A stretch of DNA of 8,517 nt from contig JAJZNH010000466.1 of the NCBI GenBank assembly GCA_021811745.1, positions 1-8,517 of the forward strand. The letters run 5' to 3'. Both the position numbers and the translations under genes were made by a program. Positions 1 to 8,517 of this stretch are shown piece after piece (position 1 is the first letter of the stretch; each line of letters starts with the position of its first letter). Below the pieces are notes generated by a model. That model saw nothing but the letters and a program-made list of their open reading frames with translations, had not been told where the DNA came from and made no database searches. The stretch comes from Acidobacteriota bacterium (GTDB lineage Bacteria > Acidobacteriota > Terriglobia > Terriglobales > Acidobacteriaceae).

Positions 1-1
1 C

Positions 2-2760
<2,759 letters not shown>

Positions 2761-2777
2761 GCGTTCAGGGGCATTCT

Positions 2778-2827
2778 GCTGCGCGCAGTCATTCCAGCGG
2801 CCCAGACGCCTTAGCTGCGCGCGCAGC
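2778..2827 (+). repeat. Pair of self-complementary GC palindromes between the esterases
   Basis: CTGCGCGCAG (2779-2788) and GCTGCGCGCGCAGC (2814-2827) are each perfect palindromes sharing the same core. They can also pair with each other: 2778-2786 with 2819-2827 gives a 9-bp stem. A further pair, TTCCAGC (2792-2798) with GCTGGAA (2830-2836), offers an alternative fold. No T-run follows. Possible roles are mRNA processing or partial termination between the two esterase genes, or a DNA-binding palindrome; none can be chosen from sequence. Confidence 0.5.
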
Positions 2828-2852
2828 GAGCTGGAAAGTTCATTTCGAGTCG

Positions 2853-2859
2853 AGGGAGG
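2853..2859 (+). promoter_or_regulatory. Ribosome binding site for the GTG start of the second esterase
   Basis: AGGGAGG lies 11 bases before GTG at 2871, longer than ideal spacing. No other in-frame start codon lies nearer, and the next ATG (2937) would discard the signal peptide, so GTG 2871 is preferred. The open frame extends back to 2703, inside the previous gene, and that start is rejected. Confidence 0.55.
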
Positions 2860-2870
2860 CACTTGTCATC

Positions 2871-4091
2871 GTGAAAAGAAGGATAGGTTTCATTGCGGCT
2901 GTCTTGATCGGACTCTGCATCGGCTGTGGATCTTCCATGAAGGTTGCTCGGAACTCTGCGACGCAAACTCCGCCTGCGGGCAAGTGCGTTCCTGCCTCCA
3001 CCAATGTGATTGCCGCTGATTATCCGTGCATCTATCCTGACCGCAGCGTGTCGCTTCGAATCAAGGCTCCGGATGCGCAAAAGGTCCAGGCCCTGATCGG
3101 GGGCGGAGGCGCTCAGACTCCCATGATGGACATGGTCAAGCAGCAGGATGGCTCCTGGACGCTGATCACTCCGCCCATCGTGCAGGGGTTTCACTACTAC
3201 TCCTTCTACGTTGACGGCGTGGAGATGGATGACCCCGGCAGCCATACCTTTTTCGGCGAGATGCGGGAGATCAGCGGCATTGAGATTCCATCGCCCGTGG
3301 CCTCGGACTCCTTCTACCAGACTCGAGATGTCCCGCACGGTGAGGTGCGCTCGGTCCTCTACTACTCCAAGGTGGTTGGGAAGTGGCGGCGCTGCCTCGT
3401 GTACACGCCGCCCGGCTATGATCAGCACCCGCAAACCCGCTATCCGGTGCTCTACGTGCTGCCCGGCTACGGAGAGGACGAGCTGGGCTGGTTCAACCAG
3501 GGCCGCGCCAACATCATCATGGACAACTTGATCGCGGAAAAGAAAGCCGTGCCGATGATCTTGGTCTCCGATGACCAGTTCACGGCATTGAAACCCGGTG
3601 AGGCGCCGCTGGTCTTCACGGGACGCAGGCCTGCACACGGGCAGCGGCCAGACTTTAAAGACTACGGCGTAACGTTCACTGAGGTCGTGTTCAACGATCT
3701 GATCCCCACGATCCAATCGCGCTTCCGCACGCTGACCAGCCGCAATGACCGTGCGATTGCAGGGCTTTCAATGGGTGGGATGCAGACCTTCATCACCGCG
3801 CTGCCCCACTTGAACATGTTTGCTTATATCGGCGGGTTCAGTCCCGGCGTTCCACGGGATGCATTCGCTGCGGCGGAGAAAGATCCTGCGGCTTTCAACA
3901 AACAAGTAAAGATGTTGTTTCTGGGCACGGGCACGGTGGAGAAAGCGCACAACCCCAACATCTATGAGCTTCACCAGGCCCTGGACAAGGCTGGCGTGAA
4001 GAACGTCTACTACGAGTCGCCGGGCACAGCGCACGAATGGCTCACTTGGCGCAGAGACTTAAACCAATTTGCTCCAAGGCTCTTCCGGTAG
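2871..4091 (+). CDS. CE1-type esterase, probable lipoprotein (paralogue B)
   Basis: Second putative carbohydrate esterase, 406 residues from GTG 2871, with the same plan as the upstream paralogue. The N-terminus is a basic, hydrophobic Sec-type signal (VKRRIGFIAAVLIG) followed by C-I-G-C; Cys19 is a candidate lipidation site, though Cys at -3 departs from the standard lipobox, so cleavage by signal peptidase I is not excluded. Residues about 48-130 form the N-terminal beta-sandwich (LRIKAPDAQKVQ to HTFFGE); about 155-403 form the esterase domain, with YTPPGYD, GYGEDELGW, GLSMGG (nucleophile Ser300), GTGTVE (candidate acid Glu357) and TAHEW (His388). The start lies 110 bp after the upstream stop, consistent with one operon. 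Large blocks are shared with paralogue A (for example [29 protein letters not shown]). The Met/Ala-rich loop of paralogue A is absent; a different segment (KPGEAPLVFTGRRPA) occupies the region. Substrate is not determined by sequence. Confidence 0.87.
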   Translation: MKRRIGFIAAVLIGLCIGCGSSMKVARNSATQTPPAGKCVPASTNVIAADYPCIYPDRSVSLRIKAPDAQKVQALIGGGGAQTPMMDMVKQQDGSWTLITPPIVQGFHYYSFYVDGVEMDDPGSHTFFGEMREISGIEIPSPVASDSFYQTRDVPHGEVRSVLYYSKVVGKWRRCLVYTPPGYDQHPQTRYPVLYVLPGYGEDELGWFNQGRANIIMDNLIAEKKAVPMILVSDDQFTALKPGEAPLVFTGRRPAHGQRPDFKDYGVTFTEVVFNDLIPTIQSRFRTLTSRNDRAIAGLSMGGMQTFITALPHLNMFAYIGGFSPGVPRDAFAAAEKDPAAFNKQVKMLFLGTGTVEKAHNPNIYELHQALDKAGVKNVYYESPGTAHEWLTWRRDLNQFAPRLFR

Positions 4092-4240
4092 CTTGGCCGT
4101 TGAGCAGTTGACCGCCCGGATGTGCACCGTGCCATCCCTCAGCGGTAGATCGATGTGCGTGCCTGCTGCCAGCCCCGACATCCCGCCGCCGGTGTGGACG
4201 CCGCCAGGACTGCCCATTTGGAGACTACAGCGTACTCGAT

Positions 4241-4256
4241 TCTGCTCTTGAGCAGA
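4241..4256. repeat. Perfect 7-bp inverted repeat in the convergent spacer
   Basis: TCTGCTC and GAGCAGA flank two T bases, making a 16-base near-perfect palindrome 12 bases before a larger stem-loop. It may be part of a bidirectional termination region or a protein-binding palindrome. The repeat is read directly; the role is unknown. Confidence 0.4.
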
Positions 4257-4267
4257 GACCATGCGGT

Positions 4268-4301
4268 CAAGTGGGGCTCTTCCTGAAGAAAAGCCCACTT
4301 G
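4268..4301. terminator. Possible bidirectional terminator stem-loop between convergent genes
   Basis: CAAGTGGG (4268-4275) pairs perfectly with CCCACTTG (4294-4301); past a bulged G at 4276, CT (4277-4278) pairs with AG (4292-4293), and the loop contains a further CTT/AAG match. It sits between two genes that converge, where a shared terminator would be expected. Neither strand has a proper T-run after the stem, so it is not a textbook rho-independent terminator. Confidence 0.4.
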
Positions 4302-4378
4302 TACTACGTTGCATTGTCGATGAGTGAAGAGAAAGTGCTCTGACGCTCCGGAGCTATATCTCTGGATTCGATCACTGG

Positions 4379-5239
4379 CTAGCTGGCTCGCAGAGAGTCC
4401 CACTCCTCCGAGCCGAGACGCCGGAAGATCTCCCTTGCCGGGGCGATGTGCGGCAGGCTGGGTACCGCGGCGGATTGTCTGGCTTCTTTCACCTGGCACA
4501 GAACGTTGTCATATGCGGCAAAAGCCGAACCCAGCAGCACATCGGAGAGAAATGCCAGCCGGTATCCTGCCTGCACAATGAGTTCAAACGGGAGCAGTGG
4601 GCTCTTGCCGCCGAACAGGATGTTCAGCACGCAGGGGCCGCGGACGAGTTGCGGCACTCGAAGAACCTCGTCGACGGTTTCAGGGGCTTCCACAAGAGCC
4701 ATATCCGCGCCGACATCCAGCGCGGCGTTGGCGCGATCAATGGCTTCGTCGAAACCCAGGACGCCGGCCGCGTCCGTGCGAGCGATGAGAAGAAAGCCCG
4801 GATTTTGACGGGCAGCAACGGCCGCTGCGATTTTGCTCACGAATTCATTGCGCGGAATCACCTGCTTGCGATCAAGGTGACCGCATTTCTTGGGAGAGAC
4901 CTGATCTTCAATATGAATACCGGCAACGCCAATGTGCTCATATTCGATGACCGTGCGGGTCATATTGAGTTCGTTGCCGTAGCCGGTATCGGCGTCGGCA
5001 ATGATGGGGATTCGAACGGCTTTGGTCATGGCGGCCGCGTTCGCCACCATCTCGGTCATTGTTGCTAGACCATAGTCTGGCAGTCCCAGGCGGCAGGCAG
5101 AGGTGCCCATGCCGGTCATATAGATAACTGCGAAGCCATTCTGTTCGACAGCCCTCGCGGAGATGCAGTCCATGGCGCCGGGAGCGATCACGAACGGCTC
5201 CTCATCGAGCGTCTGGCGGAGCTTTTGAGCGGGGTGCAT
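4379..5239 (-). CDS. Isocitrate lyase/PEP mutase-family lyase (methylisocitrate lyase-like)
   Basis: Cytoplasmic Mg-dependent TIM-barrel enzyme that makes or breaks C-C (rarely P-C) bonds next to a carboxylate; family members include methylisocitrate lyase, 2,3-dimethylmalate lyase and oxaloacetate decarboxylase. 286 residues from the ATG at 5239, the usual family length. Visible motifs: APGAMDCISAR (19-29), YMTGMG (40-45), ADADTGYGN with metal-binding Asp82 and Asp84, IHIED with Glu111, the lyase signature KKCGH (117-121, catalytic Cys119), and ARTDA (153-157). KKCGH argues for a lyase and against PEP mutase or oxaloacetate decarboxylase. I avoid calling it prpB: the region corresponding to the GSTPLY segment of PrpB reads GKSPLL here, and no citrate synthase or dehydratase partner is nearby. 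AAGGA (complement of 5244-5248) lies 4 bases before the ATG; the open frame extends to 5275 but those 12 residues look non-native. A terminator separates it from the GH3 gene, suggesting its own promoter. Confidence 0.82.
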   Translation of the reverse strand: MHPAQKLRQTLDEEPFVIAPGAMDCISARAVEQNGFAVIYMTGMGTSACRLGLPDYGLATMTEMVANAAAMTKAVRIPIIADADTGYGNELNMTRTVIEYEHIGVAGIHIEDQVSPKKCGHLDRKQVIPRNEFVSKIAAAVAARQNPGFLLIARTDAAGVLGFDEAIDRANAALDVGADMALVEAPETVDEVLRVPQLVRGPCVLNILFGGKSPLLPFELIVQAGYRLAFLSDVLLGSAFAAYDNVLCQVKEARQSAAVPSLPHIAPAREIFRRLGSEEWDSLRAS

Positions 5240-5532
5240 TGTATCCTTTCGGGTACGAAGAATATTCGATCTCATCTATGGACGCATCAGCATCAAATCG
5301 GGTGTGTCTCGCTGGGATGACATTCTGTTCATGAAGACGGCCGGCGGAGACACAAGAGTCGGAGCGGCCGCATAAGCGACGCGTCTGCTTCTCAACTCGC
5401 GGGTCTGAGCGGAGTGCTTGCAGCTTGAGCAGCGCATCGGATGTTTGGAATAACCGATTCATTTCACGATGCTTGATCCATACGTCTTCGAGAAACTGCC
5501 ATATGGACTCCTCGAGAGGGAGCGGGAAATCC

Positions 5533-5549
5533 GCCCTCAAGGGCTTTTT
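5533..5549 (+). terminator. Short hairpin plus T-run on the + strand, no gene upstream
   Basis: GCCC (5533-5536), a TCAA tetraloop and GGGC (5541-5544) are followed directly by five T. The order stem then T-run marks it as a possible intrinsic terminator reading left to right. The 4-bp stem is short, and no + strand gene ends nearby (the last stops at 4091), so it either ends an unannotated transcript or is chance. Confidence 0.3.
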
Positions 5550-5739
5550 CTCGGGGACATCATCTCGATGCTGGCTGCCCCGATGAAATGGAGATGAACA
5601 GCGCCGGAGCGGTTCACCCGGAGAAGAGACGCGAAGAATTTCGCTCTGGCTGTCGCGGGCTCATGGAGTCGGAGATCACAGCGCGACGCGCAATCATTCC
5701 GGTGGCCCGGCCTGATGGATATGCGCGCCAAACATAAAG

Positions 5740-5770
5740 CCGCCCGTGCGGCGGAAGACCGCACGGGCGG
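5740..5770 (-). terminator. Intrinsic terminator of the GH3 gene
   Basis: A perfect 12-bp inverted repeat (5740-5751 with 5759-5770) encloses a 7-base loop. It starts 19 bases after the GH3 stop codon and, read on the - strand, is followed by CTTTATGTTT, an imperfect T-rich tract. Position, stem strength and tract fit rho-independent termination, separating GH3 transcription from the lyase gene downstream. Confidence 0.85.
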
Positions 5771-5789
5771 TGAGTTCTGGTCCTGCCAG

Positions 5790-8438
5790 CTAATCCGTCA
5801 AGGAGAGCTGGCCGTGGATCTGGAAGTGCCCGGTGACCCCCGGTGCTCCCGTGTTCGGCTGGCCGCCGCCAATGCTGACGGTGTAGTCTCCCGCAGCGAT
5901 GACCGGCCGGCCCGATTCCGTGACCATGCTCAGCGCCCGGCCCTTTAAGACAAAGTGAACCTTCTGGCTGGCGCCAGGCTCAAGATGAACGCGCTGGAAT
6001 CCGCGCAGGGCAATGTTGGGCGCACCTGGTACGGGTGGGAACTTCAGATACAGCTCTACAACTTCATCGCCCGCCATCTTCCCGGTGTTGGTTACCGTCA
6101 CGTCAGCATCCACCGGGTCCCAGGCATTAACGGGAGTCTGTGGCAGGGTGAGATTGCTGAAGCTGAAGGTCGTGTAACTGAGGCCATATCCAAACGGCCA
6201 GATCGGCTTGCCGGTGAAATAACGGTAAGTGCGGTCAGCCATGGAATAGTCGTCGAAGGGCGGCAACTGGTGCACGCTCTGATAAAAGGTGACGGGCAGG
6301 CGTCCGGCGGGATCGTTCTTGCCGCTGAGCGTCTCGGCGATGGCGGTACCACCCTCTTCGCCCGAGTACCAGGCTTCCAGAATGGCGTTGGCGTGTTCCT
6401 TTTCCCAGTTCACGGCCAGGGCGCTTCCGTTCATCAGGACCACCACCAATGGCTTGCCTGTGGCGGCCACGGCGCGAACCAGTGCCTCCTCAGGCGCCGG
6501 CATCTTGAGGTTGGTGCGGTCGCCGCCGAAGAATCCCGGCTGATCCACCGGAGACTCTTCGCTCTCCAACTGGCTGGTGATGCCTACCACCGCGATCACC
6601 ACATCCGCATTCTTCGCGGCGGTTATCGCAGCCGGATCGGGCTGGTTGCTGACCAGATTCCAGACAAGCTGAGCCTGCGGCTGGCCGCCGCGCGCGCCAT
6701 ACATCACGCTCAACTTCACCGGCTGCCCCTTCTCCAGATGGATCCAGCCGAAACGGGTGTTGTTGCGGAAGGCCATCGCCACCGCCTTGCCGTCGAGTTC
6801 GACGCGGGCGAAGCCGTCAGCCTTGATGCCGACCTCATAATCGCCCGTCACTGCCGGGTTGAGGAAGCCGGTCCATTCCACCAGCAGCGACGACTTGCCT
6901 TTCGCCTGCTCGGGCAGATTGCTTGCACTCAGGTCCACGGAGGGCTCTACGCGCGAGACGAAGGGCGAGGACATCGCGCCTCTGCGCGGCCCGAATCCCA
7001 TCATTCCCGTCCTGTACGTGGCCTCAAGTCCGGGCTTGCCGTCGGGCGTCGTGAACAGCGCGGCGGGTATCGGCCTGCCTTGGGTCGAGAGGAACGTCGT
7101 TCCAGGAACATAGGTAATCTTCACGCCCGGGAACTCCGCTTTCATCCCCTCCAGCATGCTGACAACGTGGGTTGGGGTGCCGCTGTAGTTGCCCAGCAGG
7201 ACCGCGGTTTGATCGGCCAGGGGGCCCACGATGGCAATGCTCCTTACCGACTTCTTGAGCGGCAGCACACCATCATTCTTCAGCAGGACCATGGATTCAT
7301 TGGCCAAACGGAGCGCCAGTGCGCGATGCGCCGGGCTGTTGAGTTGGTCATGATTGATATGGTCGTAGGGCACCATCGAGGGTGGATCGAACAGGCCCAG
7401 CTTGAAGCGCGCGGTGTAGAGGCGGATGAGCGTCCTGTCGATCGTGCTCTCAGAGAGATAACCCTCCTGCACCGCTTTGATGAACGGTTGGTAGTCGGAG
7501 TCGTTGGGGAAGCTGGTGCCGTAGCACTCGTTGTCCATGCCGCGCTCGATCGAGATTGCCGAAGCCTGAGCCTGAGTAGGCCGGTAATGATGCCCGCGGT
7601 AGATGTCCCGGACGGCGTCGCAATCCGAGACCACATAGCCGTGGAACTGCCAGGCCCCCCGCAGAATGTGCTGCAGCAGATACTGGCTGGCGCAAGCCGG
7701 CTGACCGTTCAGCGCCGTGTAGGCGCACATGATGGAATCCGCGTGGCCATTCACAATCGCGGCGCGGAAGGCCGGAAGATAGGTGTCTTCCAGGTCGTGC
7801 TTGCTGATGTCATAGTCGGCGAAATGGCGGGTGGTTTCTGGTCCGCTGTGCGCGTCAAAGTGCTTGGGGGTCGCAATTACGCGGTAGTACTTCGGGTTGT
7901 TGCCCTGCATCCCGGTGACAAAGGCCACGCCCATGCTGCCATCCAGAAATGGATCTTCCCCGTAGGTTTCCTGCCCACGGCCCCAGCGGGGATCGCGAAA
8001 GATATTCAGATTGGGCGCCCAAAAGTCGAGGCCATGGAAGATGGTCGAGTTGCCGTCGTGCACTGACTCATCATGGACAACGCGTCCTTCAATGCCGATG
8101 TCGGTGGCCATTTCATGAATGCCCGGCTCATCGAAGGTGGCCCCTAGGCCGATCGGCTCCGGAAACTCGGTGGTGCCGGCGACCGCAACGCCGTGCAACG
8201 CTTCGCTCCACCAGTTGTAGGCCGGGATGCCCAGGCGCGGAATGGCGCGCGACTCGTTGGTGAGCTGCGAGGCCTTCTCCTGGAGCGTCATCATGTGCAC
8301 CAGGTCAGCTGCGCGCTGCTCGGGTGGGAGGTTGGTGTTCATGTAGGCCGGCTTCTGAGTCTGCTGTGCCCCTGCAACGCAGACTGCTGCGCAGCCCAAT
8401 AGCCCCGTGATAATGATCCTGAATGCGGAATTTTTCAT
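5790..8438 (-). CDS. Secreted GH3 beta-xylosidase/beta-glucosidase with inserted PA14 domain
   Basis: Retaining exo-glycosidase releasing terminal beta-linked sugars, most likely xylose from xylo-oligosaccharides. 882 residues from ATG 8438; the open frame extends to TTG 8456 but AGGAGG lies within that stretch and MKNSAFR begins a normal signal peptide with likely cleavage after Ala24 (AGA/QQ). An L-L-G-C at 13-16 leaves a lipoprotein signal possible but it would be short. GH3 N-terminal barrel at about 40-310: YNWWSEALHGVA, FWAPNLNIFRDPRWGRGQE, TPKHF, and VVSDCDAV with nucleophile Asp272 (codon 7623-7625). The alpha/beta C-terminal domain (from about 375) is split by a PA14 domain at about 465-600, then resumes with LESEE (624-628), which supplies the probable acid/base Glu, and GGDRTNLKMP. 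A fibronectin-III-like domain ends the protein (about 780-860). The WWSEALHG and NIFRDPRWGRGQE signatures resemble plant and fungal beta-xylosidases, favouring xylosidase. A terminator follows the stop codon. Confidence 0.92.
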   Translation of the reverse strand: MKNSAFRIIITGLLGCAAVCVAGAQQTQKPAYMNTNLPPEQRAADLVHMMTLQEKASQLTNESRAIPRLGIPAYNWWSEALHGVAVAGTTEFPEPIGLGATFDEPGIHEMATDIGIEGRVVHDESVHDGNSTIFHGLDFWAPNLNIFRDPRWGRGQETYGEDPFLDGSMGVAFVTGMQGNNPKYYRVIATPKHFDAHSGPETTRHFADYDISKHDLEDTYLPAFRAAIVNGHADSIMCAYTALNGQPACASQYLLQHILRGAWQFHGYVVSDCDAVRDIYRGHHYRPTQAQASAISIERGMDNECYGTSFPNDSDYQPFIKAVQEGYLSESTIDRTLIRLYTARFKLGLFDPPSMVPYDHINHDQLNSPAHRALALRLANESMVLLKNDGVLPLKKSVRSIAIVGPLADQTAVLLGNYSGTPTHVVSMLEGMKAEFPGVKITYVPGTTFLSTQGRPIPAALFTTPDGKPGLEATYRTGMMGFGPRRGAMSSPFVSRVEPSVDLSASNLPEQAKGKSSLLVEWTGFLNPAVTGDYEVGIKADGFARVELDGKAVAMAFRNNTRFGWIHLEKGQPVKLSVMYGARGGQPQAQLVWNLVSNQPDPAAITAAKNADVVIAVVGITSQLESEESPVDQPGFFGGDRTNLKMPAPEEALVRAVAATGKPLVVVLMNGSALAVNWEKEHANAILEAWYSGEEGGTAIAETLSGKNDPAGRLPVTFYQSVHQLPPFDDYSMADRTYRYFTGKPIWPFGYGLSYTTFSFSNLTLPQTPVNAWDPVDADVTVTNTGKMAGDEVVELYLKFPPVPGAPNIALRGFQRVHLEPGASQKVHFVLKGRALSMVTESGRPVIAAGDYTVSIGGGQPNTGAPGVTGHFQIHGQLSLTD

Positions 8439-8441
8439 GCT

Positions 8442-8447
8442 CCTCCT
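8442..8447 (-). promoter_or_regulatory. Ribosome binding site of the GH3 gene
   Basis: AGGAGG on the - strand lies 3 bases before the ATG at 8438, tight but usable. A second AGGAGG (complement of 8479-8484) further upstream has no start codon at a workable distance. Only 79 bases of leader are in the window, too few to define the promoter. Confidence 0.6.
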
Positions 8448-8517
8448 GTCGCGCAATTGCCGCGCTGCGCGTTGCTTGCCTCCTGGAATATTCGGACGAA
8501 CAGCCCGCGCCCACTCT

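Larger units (their letters stand above)
4092..4378. other. Convergent spacer with no supportable gene
   Basis: This 287-bp spacer lies between the stop of the second esterase (+) and the stop of the lyase gene (-). Short open frames cross it on both strands, but none has a recognisable domain, a ribosome binding site with sensible spacing, or agreement with neighbouring genes. The notable content is two adjacent stem-loops at 4241-4256 and 4268-4301, listed separately. Confidence 0.6.
5240..5789. other. 550-bp spacer without a supportable gene
   Basis: The spacer lies between the GH3 stop and the lyase start. The longest unexplained frame runs on the - strand from a TTG at 5540 to 5202 (112 codons) and overlaps the lyase start out of frame; it has no good ribosome binding site or recognised domain, so I do not call it a gene. 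Small structures seen: a terminator for GH3 (5740-5770), a short GC hairpin followed by five T on the + strand (5533-5549), a 5-bp stem GCGAA/TTCGC at 5631-5644, and the palindrome GAATATTC at 5260-5267. The lyase promoter should lie here, but I see no convincing -35/-10 pair. Confidence 0.6.

Noticed and set aside
4059..4499. 146-codon - strand frame across the convergent spacer
   Set aside because: Overlaps the ends of both flanking genes in other frames and resembles no known protein.
4448..5068. 206-codon + strand open frame opposite the lyase gene
   Set aside because: Antisense to the KKCGH lyase, whose family motifs are intact along the full length.
5260..5330. Sigma-70-like promoter for the lyase gene (TTGATG with AT-rich element near GAATATTC)
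   Set aside because: No -10 match at proper spacing is convincing.
5202..5540. 112-codon - strand open frame before the lyase gene
   Set aside because: Starts at TTG with no good ribosome binding site, overlaps the lyase start out of frame and shows no recognised domain; could be a decayed fragment, but I cannot support it.
5955..8066. 703-codon open frame on the + strand opposite the GH3 gene
   Set aside because: It mirrors a strongly supported GH3 gene with all catalytic motifs; its translation is low-complexity, His/Arg/Gly-rich and has no recognisable domain. Long antisense frames are expected opposite GC-biased genes.

Overview
The window is GC-rich and reads as a plant cell-wall (hemicellulose, most likely arabinoxylan) degradation locus from a free-living Gram-negative-type bacterium. 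The protein style (a Tat-exported and a lipoprotein-like esterase of the CE1 type with an N-terminal beta-sandwich, and a GH3 xylosidase carrying a PA14 insert) reminds me of soil Acidobacteriota. That assignment is inference from protein character only; no rRNA or marker gene is present.

Layout. On the + strand, positions 2-1348 hold the C-terminal 448 residues of a GH51 alpha-L-arabinofuranosidase that runs off the left edge. It is followed by two paralogous exported esterases at about 1459-2760 and 2871-4091. The three genes point the same way and are separated by two spacers of exactly 110 bp each, both containing strong GC-rich inverted repeats; they may form one transcription unit. Positions 4092-4378 are a convergent spacer with two stem-loops. 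On the - strand, 5239-4379 encodes an isocitrate lyase/PEP mutase-family lyase of cytoplasmic carbon metabolism. Positions 5240-5789 hold no gene I can support, but do hold a convincing intrinsic terminator (5740-5770) for the next gene. On the - strand, 8438-5790 encodes a complete, secreted GH3 beta-xylosidase/glucosidase with an inserted PA14 domain.

How they fit together (inference): the two esterases would remove acyl groups (acetyl or feruloyl) from decorated xylan, the GH51 enzyme would remove arabinofuranose side chains, and the GH3 enzyme would release xylose from the resulting oligosaccharides. The PEP mutase-family lyase has no obvious part in depolymerisation; it may handle a 2- or 3-carbon-branched dicarboxylate downstream, or may simply be a neighbour.

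I found no tRNA, rRNA, CRISPR array, insertion sequence, phage gene or defence system, and no clear case for a wholly new system. The most interesting points are the tandem esterase paralogues that appear to use different export routes, the glutamate where the CE1 catalytic acid is normally aspartate, and several unexplained stem-loops in the spacers.
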